From JANNUT01 sp046331425 (GTDB taxonomy: Bacteria; Acidobacteriota; Polarisedimenticolia; J045): a DNA stretch of 64,000 bases. How positions within the stretch are numbered: the stretch's first letter is position 1; every line of letters begins with the position of its first letter. The notes beneath the pieces were generated by a model. The model saw nothing but the letters and a program-made list of their open reading frames with translations, did not search any database and was not told where the DNA came from. The stretch lies in assembly GCA_046331425.1 (NCBI GenBank), contig JAXLQU010000006.1, positions 120,023 to 184,022 of the forward strand, read 5' to 3'. Both the position numbers and the translations under genes were made by a program. Positions 45,303 to 54,538 of the stretch are shown one piece after another.

Positions 45303-46126
45303 TTAGTGCGGCGGCTCAGGCAGTGAAAATGTGAGCGAGGCCCACAAGCTCTCCCAGTCGGCGCCTGATTCCTTGGGCGCTTCGATCATTTGCACGGCAC
45401 TCAAAAGCCACACTCCGTAATAACGCAATGGGAAGCTGACGCGACCGGCCTCATCGGTTCGAAGTTCGATCTTGTCGTTGGGGCGATCCTGCGCTTGCGC
45501 GCACCAGCGCACCCGGCCAGTAGCTCCCCTTGTAGCGCGGTTGCACCGTTAGTTACCCCACCGATCGTCAACGTGGCTGGATCGGTTTCCAGATCAACTC
45601 GAAGTCCAGCCCGGTGATGCGGTCGAATCCTCCGGCGGAGCTTTTCGGCCACCGACTTGCAATAACGCTTTGGCGCAGCGCGAGTAGATCTTGCCATCAG
45701 CAGCCGACTATCCGCGCTCGGCTCTGATGCGGCTGATTCGCTCAATCCTCGCGCTGAATGCGCGGAGCTCGGCTTCTCGGCCGGAAGCGTGATCGACGCA
45801 GGGCTCGATCAATAAATCTCGCAATCGCGAAACCAGCGACGCCGTGGCTGCAGCGAAGCCCGCAGGTCGGAACAGGTTCGCCCTCGATCAGGTATCCTCG
45901 CCTCGTGGATCGATCAAGACGAAACGAACGATTCGATCGTCATCGCGCAGCACCGTCTCCCGAGGCCATATCGGTGCCGACTTGCCAGCTCGAATCCCAC
46001 CTCATCGCCGTTGCCGGCGCAGGCGATATCGGCACTGATCAAAAGAGGGCTCTGTAGGCTGCTTTCACTTTCAGTGCCGCCAAGCGCTGCCAGCAGCATC
46101 ACGCCAAACGCGATCGATCGATTCAT
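45303..46126 (-). pseudogene. DUF4198-family secreted protein gene, frame-broken
   Basis: It starts MNRSIAFGVMLLAALGGTES with a signal peptide. Joined frames then give VRFVLIDPRGED, IEGEP, ERISRIRAERG, YSRCAKALLQVG-like pieces, and the conserved C-terminus ELRTDEAGRVSFPLRYYGVW then ESGADWESLWASLTFSLPEP. This end is diagnostic of DUF4198, a periplasmic family often near metal-uptake genes. At least four frame changes occur between 45500 and 46030. The gene sits between a broken DUF4331 gene (upstream) and the intact symporter gene (57 bases downstream), all in the same direction. Confidence 0.7.
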
Positions 46127-46186
46127 GGCGTCATCTAAACGCTTACGCGTAGCGGGCGGTTTGGTCGGGGAGAATAAACCCGCCGC

Positions 46187-47698
46187 TCATAGTGCGCCGC
46201 GGGGCGATAACCCGGCGGCTGTCCTACGTTGCGACGCGCTCGGGGCGTGTCGTTGGGAGATCAGCAACGGGGTCTTGAGATACGGGAAACGCTTGTCAGA
46301 AAAGCCAGCGTTGACCAGCGCACCGTCGGTAAACGGCGAAGATCTTGTTGAGCCCACATCAGCAGGCGTAACGCTCCATCGCAACCACCGGTCGATATCG
46401 ACAACATCATCTCCATGACGACGTCCGTTCGGAAGCCGGCGATGTCACCGGTCGAAGTGCGCCAGGTTGCTCTGCGCCTCGGCAGGAACGGCGGGAATGC
46501 TGGTGTTCAGACGCAGCATCTCGCCCACGCTGCCGTTTTGTTGAGACTTCATCAAGCCGGTCAGGAACGCATACCAGATCGGCGCGCGGGAATGGCGTCG
46601 GTGCTACACCGCATCACCGAACATCCTCAACAACGCAGGGAGCGTCAGATTGCGTGACGGCCAATCCAAAACTGTCCTCGTCCTTCAGCTCGCTGCCGTG
46701 GAAACGATGCGCCATCTTCCAGGCCGTTCACGACCTCGTTCACCAGCGGCGCCGAAGAGCGCGAGACCTGGTCTCCTTGCCGCTTCGACCGTAGGCCTCG
46801 GTCGCTGCTTGCCGCCCATTTCGGCCAGCACGTTGAAGCGCGCGCGGTTGAGCCCTGCGGTGGTCCAGCGCCGATCGTCGGCGTCTTGCTCGAGGGTCAG
46901 GCAGCTCTTGGAACCTCGAGAATCAGCGATGTGACGTTGGCATCTCGAGGCTGTCGCGTTCAAGCGTCGACAGGACCCAGCAGGTTGGTGATGTTCACCG
47001 TCGGCGGGCACATCTCGCCGAGATTGACCACGACGAGGTCGCGCGTTGTCCAGCGACCGGCCTTCTACCCGGCGGAATCTCGACGTCTTGTGCAGGTATT
47101 GCCGGGCGTAGGCCTCGTAGTCGGGAAACCGACTTGTTGCCGATGTTATCGACCGGCTTGGTAAACGACGTCGATCCATCGGCGGCGTCGACCAGCTTCA
47201 TCGGCTTGCTGCTGCCGCGCCGATTTGTTGCCCGCGGATCAGCTCCACGGTGTGGAAGTCTCGGTGGTGTTGAGCTGCCGACGAGTTGCCGTGATCGGCG
47301 GCACGATGGTCAACGGAACACGGCACCATATTGCCGATTTTCAGGCAACCCGATCAACAACAGATGTCTATAATCGACGTTGAAACGGAATCGGAAGGTA
47401 GGTCCTCGAGCGCGTCGCCATCGTTGTCGACCTTCGATGTCGTAGATCGCATCGATCGGTATCGCCATCAGTTCGGCCCGCCGTAAAGCTCTTACAGCGG
47501 TTGGTAGTTGGCGGCAGATGTGACTGTGGTCACCCACTGGCCGCTTCGTAGCTGTTGAGGCTGTCCGTCGTCGCGCTCGACTGGTTGATCGCGGGTAAAT
47601 TCCTGGGCTTGCGGTGGCTCGATGCCAGCGCCGCACCTTGTAGGCGCCACGGCCAGACACAAAGACGCACCTTTTTCTGATGCAGTCTTGAATCTCAT
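46187..47698 (-). pseudogene. DUF4331-family protein gene, frame-broken
   Basis: The ATG at 47698 follows GAGGAGAACGACC. Fragments in different frames match the DUF4331 order: HRKPRN near the start (family SSHREAP), SAANYQPL, IPIDAIYDI, VDNDGDALEDL, FRFRFNVD, LVNEVV, RARFNVLAEM, NLTLPALLRMFGDAV, MLRLNTSIPAVP, DIAGFPNGRR and DDVVDI, then FSDKRFPYL. No single frame is longer than about 160 codons. The family is secreted and of unknown function, often paired with DUF4198 or HupE/UreJ genes. Conservation of motifs despite ten or so frame changes suggests indel errors in this patch or very recent decay. Confidence 0.7.
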
Positions 47699-48013
47699 CG
47701 GTCGTTCTCCTCGGCATCTTCGTCAATGTCGTTTCAGTATTGCCCGGACCCTGCTATCCGGTCGCTAGCTCTGACGCACAGCGGTTGGATGTCGCCGGCT
47801 TGGGAAGAATCTGTTTGAGATCGGCTCGACGTTCGCATTGATTCGGAGCCATACCGGCCCGCTTCATTTGGAGAGCCGCATTTCTTCTGAAATTCCACCG
47901 TTGGCGGCTCAACTTCATTATCGCCGGCCATGGGTATCGGGTACCTCACTAAGTCGATAAGTCGGGCCAAATACCGGCGAGCGGCGTAACTCAACCTTTG
48001 GGAGTGACGAGAG
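47699..48013. other. 315-bp divergent intergenic region
   Basis: It separates the leftward DUF4331 gene from the rightward secreted-protein gene and should carry both promoters. I see the DUF4331 ribosome site (GAGGAGAA complement at about 47705-47712) and a GGAG at 48001-48004 for the rightward gene. No RNA gene or repeat was recognised. Confidence 0.5.
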
Positions 48014-49603
48014 ATGTCGATGAAACGAGGGGTGCTCTGCCTGTGGGTGATCGCGGTGGTCGCGGTGAGTCTGGCTTCCGCGCAAGTCCTGCCGCGTGAG
48101 GCGTGGGTGGTCGGTGCCGGGTCGCGCAAGCTGATCGTCATTCGCACGTCGGACAAACAAGTTGTGGCCACGATCTCGTTGGGAACCCTGGCAACGCCTG
48201 CTCCCCAGGGAATCGGCTTTTCGACGGTTCCTGGACACGTCGGCCGCTATGCCTATGTCACCCAGGGGTCACAGTTGCGTGTGATCGACGCTGTCTCGCG
48301 CCTGCCGCTGCCCAGCCTGACAATCGATCTGGCCACGGTGCTAGGACGGCCGGTTACATTGCGAGGGATCGACGCGGCGTTGGTGCGTGACTTGGATCCT
48401 AGTCCGGTGATCCGCGACGCGAGCTTGCTGCATATCGCCGCCGATGTGGAGCCACCCGGAGGTGGTTCGCCTCGACCTTGGTTCATCATCCTTCACCAAG
48501 AGCGCGTGCTTGGATTGGAAGCAGGTCCGAAACTGGTGCAAGCCGCCTCGCTCGGCACCGTGCCGGCCGGTGTGACCGCCGAAGCGATGAAGGTCACGGC
48601 GATCAACACGGAGTACGGACCCAGCTACCAACGTGCCTGGTATACGTACCGGATTCTCCCAGTGGCACTCACCGCCGTCGGTTCCTTGGACTCGAATCCC
48701 GGAGGCGTCAAGGCTGTCGAGATCGGTGCGCCGCAGACTCTGGCGCCGTCCTGGCAAACGATCGCAGAGCGCTCCTACAACACCGGTACGGCCACCCCGC
48801 CCGTGGGAGTCAACGTCGGTGCCCCATTCGATCGGGAACTGCCGGTACTTGCCGATCCGATTGGCGATACCGTCTCCAATCTTCAGACCGGGGGGAGCTG
48901 CAGCATTCCCGGCAACCTGACGTCGGTCGAGCTGAGTGGACCGGCTCCTTCGTATCGCTATTTCGCGCTCGACACCGGAACGCCGGGCGGCAATGGTGGG
49001 TTGGTCCAGTTCAATGGGCGTAGCTGCGATGTCACCAACACCACACCGCTCAAGAAGACACCGATCGATCTAGAAGTGTTGGGCACGATCAAGTGGAGTG
49101 AAGTGTACGTCGCCAACAAGGATTCCGATGTGGTGAGCGTTGTCACTCGCTCACCATCGGGCGTGGTCAACATCGGCCTGCCGGAGGTGTTTGCCGCGCC
49201 ATGCGTCGAGTGCCCCGTCGACGTGGCGCTGCAGCCGACCGAAGCAACCTCGTGCACGGTTGCCGATCTGTTTGTCACCAAAAGCGGAAGCGATCTGTCG
49301 TTGAGTTGGACCGGTGCTGCTTGCGATCCTTTGAAGAGCGAGTTCGTGATCAGGTGCAACTGTCAGAACGCTGATGGCATTGACGGTAACTGCCCCGTTG
49401 GTTGCGCGACTACCGTTCCACTGGGAGGTTTTCCGAGCAGCGTCGAAGGTGTTCCCGCAGGTGGTGTCACCGGCACACCATGGGCCGAGACCGGACGTTC
49501 CAACGCCTCGGATGCGACGCTGGCAGGGTATGCCGTGTCGAGCACTGAAGGCGTTAACATACTGGTCGGTCTCGACGATGGGAGTCCGGAGGCGTTGCCA
49601 TAA
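48014..49603 (+). CDS. Secreted protein with YVTN-like propeller and fibronectin-like tail
   Basis: The 529-residue product has a signal peptide (MSMKRGVLCLWVIAVVAVSLASAQ). The body has segments like those of YVTN/NHL propellers: EAWVVGAGSRKLIVIRTSDK, RYAYVTQGSQLRVIDAVSR, SEVYVANKDSDVVSVVTRSP. The C-terminal region includes ADLFVTKSGSDLSLSWTGAACD, the opening of the fibronectin-like domain that ends three other proteins of this window. Here it lacks the final Cys-Pro. The ATG at 48014 follows GGAG at 48001-48004; a second ATG at 48020 is possible. The CHAT protease gene follows directly, so co-expression is likely. The function is unknown. Confidence 0.75.
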   Translation: MSMKRGVLCLWVIAVVAVSLASAQVLPREAWVVGAGSRKLIVIRTSDKQVVATISLGTLATPAPQGIGFSTVPGHVGRYAYVTQGSQLRVIDAVSRLPLPSLTIDLATVLGRPVTLRGIDAALVRDLDPSPVIRDASLLHIAADVEPPGGGSPRPWFIILHQERVLGLEAGPKLVQAASLGTVPAGVTAEAMKVTAINTEYGPSYQRAWYTYRILPVALTAVGSLDSNPGGVKAVEIGAPQTLAPSWQTIAERSYNTGTATPPVGVNVGAPFDRELPVLADPIGDTVSNLQTGGSCSIPGNLTSVELSGPAPSYRYFALDTGTPGGNGGLVQFNGRSCDVTNTTPLKKTPIDLEVLGTIKWSEVYVANKDSDVVSVVTRSPSGVVNIGLPEVFAAPCVECPVDVALQPTEATSCTVADLFVTKSGSDLSLSWTGAACDPLKSEFVIRCNCQNADGIDGNCPVGCATTVPLGGFPSSVEGVPAGGVTGTPWAETGRSNASDATLAGYAVSSTEGVNILVGLDDGSPEALP

Positions 49604-49635
49604 CGCAGGTTCGAACAGCATCTTCAACCACTCTG

Positions 49636-51963
49636 TTGTCATTCGCCGCGCTGGCACTCGTGCCAATGACGATTGGTTGCGGCCCGCTAGCAGGGTTGCG
49701 CCGCGAGAGCTGCCCCGCAGGCGATCAAGCCTGGCGCCCGAAGATCGAGAGCGCGCGCAAGGCCGGAACACTCGATGCACTGCGCGAGCAGGTTCGACTC
49801 GATTGCCAGAGCCAACCCACCGCTTGGGAACCGAAATGGGTCGAGGCCGAGACCTACAAGTTCTCGGGCAAGTCGAAAGAGGCGCTCGAGGCGTATCACG
49901 CAGCACTGGAGCGCGCGCTGACCAGCGATGATCCCGTCGGGATCGCGATCAACGCCAATCGAATCGCGTTTCAGGATTACGTTGCGGGCCAACCGGAGGT
50001 GGCGCGCAAGGGATACGAGACGGCGCTGCAGGCAGCCCAGCGAGCCAAGCGTGACGATTTGGTGGCATCGGTACTCAACAACTTGGCCGGCACGTTGACG
50101 CAGCTTGGCGAACTCGCGGAAGCGCAACACGTACTGCAGCGCGCCTATGAGGGGTTCAACGCCTGCGGCAATGCGCTGTTTGCCAACCGGGCGCTGAGCA
50201 ATCGCGGGATTCTGTTGCGCGATCTGGGCGACGCCACCGGCGCCGAGAAACTGTTGAAAACCGCCTACGAACAGGGCCCCAAGGTGGGCGACTCCGACAT
50301 TCAGCAATGGGCGGCACTCGGCTTGGCTCAACTGTATCTAAGCGTTCGAGATGACGAGAGCGCCGCCGCTTGGTTGGAACGCCAGGAGTTCAGCGCCGCC
50401 AACCAACAAGAGGCTCAACTGCTGCTCGGACGATTGGAGCTACGCCGCGAGCGCTGGCCCGCCGCCAAGTCGGCGCTTGAACGCGCAATGACGGGCGACA
50501 ACTCGCTGATCGCGATGTTCGCGCACGTCTGGCACGCCCACGCCGATCGGGAACTGGGGAACAAGCCAGCTGCGCGCACCGAACTCGATCGATTGATCGC
50601 TCGAGCCCGCGACAGCAAAGTCGACGCCGCGCTCTGGATGGCACTTTGGCGGCGCGGAGCGATGGCGATCGAGTCGCATGACATGCGGCAAGCAGCGCTC
50701 GATCTCGACGAGTCGATCGCGGTGCTCGAGCGCGAGACGAGTGGACTGCGTCGATCGCAAGAGGACCTGCGCTTTCTGCGCGAGCGGGCCGACCCGTTCG
50801 TCGATCGGGCTGTCGTGGCGGCGTTGCACGAGGGGCCGCAGCAGGCGCTGGCCGTGGTCAGGCGTGCGCAAGCGCGAACGCTGCGCCGCACGATGCGCAA
50901 CCCTGACAACCAGCAAGCGGCTGCAATCGACTGGTGGCGCGCGCTGCCTAGCGACACTGCCGAGTTGATCTTCCTGCTCGGTGATCGACGTTCGTTGGGG
51001 ATCGTGGCGACACGCACAGGGCTCGAGACGGTGGTGTTGCCGGGACTCGACCAGGTCGGCCCGCCGTTGAGACGTTGGCGCGCAGCGCTCAAGCGACCGC
51101 TGGAAAGCGCGACGGCGCGGCTTGATCCAAGTGCGGACCTGCAACGCAACAGCGCCGATGGTGGCGCGGTTTATCGGCAGTTGATCGCTCCCCTGTTGGT
51201 GCGCTTGAAACAGTCGCAACGGTTGTACATCGTCGCCGATCGCGATTTGTGGTTGGTACCGTTGGCGGCTATTCCGGATGGACACGGCGGCTGGCTCGGC
51301 GATCGTTTCGAGATCGGATATCTACCGTTGCCGGCCATCCCGGCTGCCTGGAGCAACGATCAGCGTGCCGTTCTGCTGGCGGGTTATCCCCTACCCGATC
51401 CCGCTGGCGAGTGGCCGATCTTGCCGCACACCGCCGCGGAGCTCGATGCGGTGAAACAGGCCTGGTCGCAATCGAATGTGACGACCCTGCGAGGCGAACA
51501 GCTGAGCCTGCAGGCGCTCCAGCGTGTCGATCTGCAGCACTTCGGACTGCTGCACTTCGCAACCCACGCCGAAGCGTCGGCCAGCTCTGCCGATCGCTGC
51601 CGGATCGTGCTGTCACGCGGCGAACCGCTCGGGTTGGATCAGGTCGCCACGCTGCCACTCGATCGCGCCTTGGTGGTGCTCTCCGCGTGCCGCAGCGGCG
51701 AGGGAGAGGTGATCCCAGGCGAAGGCGTGGTGGGTCTGGGTTGGGGGCTGATGCAAGCCGGTGCAGCGTCGCTGGTCTTGAGTCAGTGGAGCGTCGAAGA
51801 CGAGAGCAGTGCCGCTTTCATGGCGGCGTTTCATCGCAGGTTGGCGGGTGGGAACGACCCCGTGGCGGCGCTCAGCGCGACGCAACGCGAGTTGCGACGC
51901 ACCTACACGCACCCGTCTCAGTGGGCTCCGTTTGTCGTGGTGATGCGCCCCTCACAACTGTGA
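49636..51963 (+). CDS. TPR-CHAT cysteine protease, probable lipoprotein
   Basis: The product is 775 residues from the TTG at 49636. The start is uncertain: the in-frame leader continues upstream to an ATA at 49600, which follows a GGAGG site and overlaps the previous stop. The leader has a lipobox (LALVPMTIGC). TPR repeats fill about 60-340 (KGYETALQAAQRAK, EAQHVLQRAYEGFN and others). The C-terminal CHAT domain has the dyad His644 (LHFATHAEA) and Cys685 (VVLSACRSGEGE), then GLMQAGAASLVLSQWSVEDE. CHAT enzymes are caspase-like proteases activated through partner domains. The gene is convergent with, and overlaps by 12 bases, an anti-sigma gene. Confidence 0.9.
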   Translation: MSFAALALVPMTIGCGPLAGLRRESCPAGDQAWRPKIESARKAGTLDALREQVRLDCQSQPTAWEPKWVEAETYKFSGKSKEALEAYHAALERALTSDDPVGIAINANRIAFQDYVAGQPEVARKGYETALQAAQRAKRDDLVASVLNNLAGTLTQLGELAEAQHVLQRAYEGFNACGNALFANRALSNRGILLRDLGDATGAEKLLKTAYEQGPKVGDSDIQQWAALGLAQLYLSVRDDESAAAWLERQEFSAANQQEAQLLLGRLELRRERWPAAKSALERAMTGDNSLIAMFAHVWHAHADRELGNKPAARTELDRLIARARDSKVDAALWMALWRRGAMAIESHDMRQAALDLDESIAVLERETSGLRRSQEDLRFLRERADPFVDRAVVAALHEGPQQALAVVRRAQARTLRRTMRNPDNQQAAAIDWWRALPSDTAELIFLLGDRRSLGIVATRTGLETVVLPGLDQVGPPLRRWRAALKRPLESATARLDPSADLQRNSADGGAVYRQLIAPLLVRLKQSQRLYIVADRDLWLVPLAAIPDGHGGWLGDRFEIGYLPLPAIPAAWSNDQRAVLLAGYPLPDPAGEWPILPHTAAELDAVKQAWSQSNVTTLRGEQLSLQALQRVDLQHFGLLHFATHAEASASSADRCRIVLSRGEPLGLDQVATLPLDRALVVLSACRSGEGEVIPGEGVVGLGWGLMQAGAASLVLSQWSVEDESSAAFMAAFHRRLAGGNDPVAALSATQRELRRTYTHPSQWAPFVVVMRPSQL

Positions 51964-52722
51964 GAGCAGTGCTTGCGCTCGTTCGTTCCACGGCGCCGCC
52001 CCTTCCGCCGCGATCGTTAGCTGTCGCCGCGCCTCGACGTTATCGCCCAACGCGAGTGCGACGACGCCTTGGTAGTAAGCGATCGGGTCGAGAGGCTGCT
52101 CTTGCTTGACCGCACGCTCACTCGCCGTTTCCAACAGTCGTTTGGCCTGCGCGGTGCGGCCGTCGAAGAAGAAAGCGATGCCGGAGTAGAGCGCCGCATC
52201 GACGGAGTCGGGTTCTCGTTCCGAGATCGCTTCGAACTGTTTGCCAGCCGTGCTGTAGTCGCCCTCGCGATAGGCTGTCGCTGCAGACTCCCAGGCATTG
52301 GCGTCACGCGCACCACGCAACAGCGGCGCGGCACGGTATGGCAGCGGATCGATCTCCACGGCGCGATCGCCGAGCATGACGACGCCGCGCGGTTGCTGGT
52401 GCGGCAGTAGCAGGAACAACGACACCATAGCCGCCGCGGAGGCCACACCGGTCCACCACCAAGCGGCGCGACGCACCGGTCGCACACTCCTCTTTAGCCG
52501 AGCTTCGAGCATTGGACGACGCGCTGAAAACTGACGCTGCTCTTCCTCGCTGACACCATCGGCGGCACCACGCAATGTTCCGACATCGGCCATCAGCAGG
52601 GCGCAAGCGCCGCACTGCCTGGCGTGTTGTTCGATCTGTTGGAGTCGTTCCGGTGGCAAGCGACCGTCGAGCCACAGCTCGAGTTCAAGCTCGTTCAGAT
52701 ATCCGCAGCCGGCTGAGTTCAT
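51952..52722 (-). CDS. Zinc-finger anti-sigma factor with periplasmic TPR domain
   Basis: The 256-residue product has an N-terminal zf-HC2 motif His33-x3-Cys37-x2-Cys40 (QHARQCGACALL), the ZAS fold that holds ECF sigma factors. One membrane helix follows at about 87-107 (AAWWWTGVASAAAMVSLFLLL). The C-terminal half (about 135-250) has TPR-like helices (ESAATAYREGDYSTAGKQF, DAALYSGIAFFFDGRTAQAK) that should face the periplasm. The start overlaps the sigma gene stop by four bases, the usual coupling of sigma and anti-sigma. Its far end overlaps the CHAT gene on the other strand, which may be no accident since both have periplasmic TPR modules. Confidence 0.88.
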   Translation of the reverse strand: MNSAGCGYLNELELELWLDGRLPPERLQQIEQHARQCGACALLMADVGTLRGAADGVSEEEQRQFSARRPMLEARLKRSVRPVRRAAWWWTGVASAAAMVSLFLLLPHQQPRGVVMLGDRAVEIDPLPYRAAPLLRGARDANAWESAATAYREGDYSTAGKQFEAISEREPDSVDAALYSGIAFFFDGRTAQAKRLLETASERAVKQEQPLDPIAYYQGVVALALGDNVEARRQLTIAAEGAAPWNERAQALLSQL

Positions 52723-53342
52723 GCCTCCTCCCCGAGCAGGCAGCGCTTGAGCTTGCGTTGCGCCGCGATCAACGTGGCGCGCGCGCCGCTGGCGTTGGTC
52801 AGGGAGAGCCGCGCGGTGAGGTCGGCCAACGTAGCACCCTCCCAGTACTGCCCAACGATCACCGCGCGCTCGACCTCGGCAAGCGCCGCCAGGCAGCGAG
52901 TGAGCGTTTCCGTCAATTGCTGCTGCTCGATCGCACGGTGCGGCGACTCGACGTCGGACTCCAAACTCTGCCAGAGCTCCACCGGAACGTCGGGCGCAAT
53001 CTCATCCAGGTGAGTGCGCCAGCGTCGCCGCAGGTGCCACAGCGAGTTGTGCGCCATTCGGAACAGCCAGGTCCGAAACGACGATTGCCGCCGGAACTCG
53101 GGCAAGGCCTTGACCACTGCCAACCACAGTTCTTGATTCATCTCTGCGGCGGTTTCCTCGTTGCCGATTCGCCGCCTGAAGAATGCGTAGGTCACAGGTC
53201 CATGCCTATCGAAGAGGCGAGCCAGCGCCACGTCGGTACCGACACCGCTCTGAAACCGATCGACATTCTCGCGGTCAGGGTCCTGCGCCGGGTCGTAGCG
53301 GAGCTCATCTGTCATCAGGGATAGAGCCTGCATCGGGAGCAT
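52719..53342 (-). CDS. ECF-type RNA polymerase sigma factor
   Basis: About 207 residues. Region 2 covers LFDRHGPVTYAFFRRRIGNE and SSFRTWLFRMAHNSLWHLRR. Region 4 covers LAALAEVERAVIVGQYWEG and ATLADLTARLSLTNASGARA. Two domains only, so it is an ECF (RpoE-like) factor. The start is uncertain: the ATG at 53342 (MLPMQALSLMTDEL) is used because GGGGC lies upstream, but ATG codons at 53333 and 53315 also fit. It is the first gene of a two-gene operon with its anti-sigma factor and diverges from the beta-helix operon, a likely target. Confidence 0.9.
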   Translation of the reverse strand: MLPMQALSLMTDELRYDPAQDPDRENVDRFQSGVGTDVALARLFDRHGPVTYAFFRRRIGNEETAAEMNQELWLAVVKALPEFRRQSSFRTWLFRMAHNSLWHLRRRWRTHLDEIAPDVPVELWQSLESDVESPHRAIEQQQLTETLTRCLAALAEVERAVIVGQYWEGATLADLTARLSLTNASGARATLIAAQRKLKRCLLGEEA

Positions 53343-53432
53343 TTCACAGCCCCGTGGCAACTAGGGTAACGACTCCGAGCCGCCTGGCGGCGCCCGGACC
53401 CACCCTCACCGAGAAAAAGTCGCGGTCGCCCG

Positions 53433-53459
53433 TGAAATCGGCGCGCGGCGGTCTCTATC
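53433..53459 (+). promoter_or_regulatory. Possible ECF-type promoter of the beta-helix operon
   Basis: TGAAAT (53433-53438) and TCTCTATC (53452-53459) are placed about right for a short-spacer alternative-sigma promoter, 29 bases before the first ATG. No sigma-70 elements are seen in the 145-bp divergent spacer. Recognition by the adjacent ECF factor is a guess. Confidence 0.25.
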
Positions 53460-53487
53460 GGTCCAGACCTGGTTCGAAGGAGGCCGA

Positions 53488-54513
53488 ATGAGACTCTCGT
53501 CACTGATCGCCGTACCGCTCGCCGCTCTCGGCGGACTCGCCTCGCACGCTGCGAACGGGCGTATCCCGATCTATGCACCGATCACGATCACCCAGCCCGG
53601 TTCGTATGTCGTCACCGCGAACCTTTCCGGTTCACCGCCGTTGATCAGGGTGCAGGCCAATGATGTCGAGATCGACCTGAACGGCTTTCAACTCCAAGCC
53701 ACGACCAATGCAGCACCGGTGATCGATGCGAGCAACGTGCAAGCGCTTCGCGTGCATGGCGGCTCGCTCGTGAACGGGCTGAATGGCGTGCGGATGCAGA
53801 ACATGCTGGGCGGGGAGGTACGGCGCGTGTTCATCTCGGGCACCGCCAGCGATGGAATCCGCATCGATGCCTCGACCAACGTCTTGGTGCAGGAAAACAC
53901 CATCAGCGCCGGTGGAATCGGAATCCACCTGCCTGCTGGCGCGGTCGCAATGCAGGCCAACGTGATCCGCAATTTGGTGAGCGACACAAGCGGCGGTGGC
54001 ATCCGCGTGACCGGTCTGAAGGCCGGGAGGATCAGCGGCAACCATCTGCGTGGTTTGGGCGAGGTCGGGATTCATCTGCTGGCGAGCAGCGGTTTTGAGG
54101 TCAGCGACAACACCGTTCTGTCTGCTGTGTTGAACGGAATCGCAGTCGTCAACAGCGATGGCGGGCAACTTCGCGGGAATCTGGTTCGATCGGCGGGTCG
54201 TAACGGGATCCAGCTCGATGAAGCGTCCGACGGAATCCTCGTGCTCGAGAACACTGTCTCAGGCTCCGCCGAGGACGGTATTCACGTGCAAGGCCGGCGC
54301 TGCCAGATCGAGGGCAATCACATTTCGACCAGCACGTTCCGTGCGCTGCATCTGACAGCCAGCTCCGATCGCTGTGTCTATCGCACCAATGCGGGGCGCG
54401 GCGGCGGCGGTCTGGGCGCGGCCTGTGCCGCGGCGGGATCCACCAACGATTTCTGCAACGAAGGAACGCAGAACAGCTCGGAAGGCGAGAACTACCTTCC
54501 GTCACGGCTGTGA
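53488..54513 (+). CDS. Secreted right-handed beta-helix protein, paralogue 1
   Basis: The 341-residue product has a signal peptide (MRLSSLIAVPLAALGGLASHA) after AAGGAGGCCGA. An N-terminal cap (PITITQPGSYVVTANLSGS) precedes pectate-lyase-type parallel beta-helix coils with turns such as DVEIDLNGFQLQA, GIRIDASTNVLVQENTIS, GIAVVNSDGGQLRGNLV and GIQLDEASDGILVLENTVS. It ends with a cysteine-bearing tail (CAAAGSTNDFCNEGTQNSSE). The family includes polysaccharide lyases, epimerases and phage-tail-like adhesins. No lyase residues can be assigned. It is the first of a five-gene run with gaps of 12-32 bases. Confidence 0.85.
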   Translation: MRLSSLIAVPLAALGGLASHAANGRIPIYAPITITQPGSYVVTANLSGSPPLIRVQANDVEIDLNGFQLQATTNAAPVIDASNVQALRVHGGSLVNGLNGVRMQNMLGGEVRRVFISGTASDGIRIDASTNVLVQENTISAGGIGIHLPAGAVAMQANVIRNLVSDTSGGGIRVTGLKAGRISGNHLRGLGEVGIHLLASSGFEVSDNTVLSAVLNGIAVVNSDGGQLRGNLVRSAGRNGIQLDEASDGILVLENTVSGSAEDGIHVQGRRCQIEGNHISTSTFRALHLTASSDRCVYRTNAGRGGGGLGAACAAAGSTNDFCNEGTQNSSEGENYLPSRL

Positions 54514-54538
54514 ACAGTTGCCAACCGGAGAACCGAAC

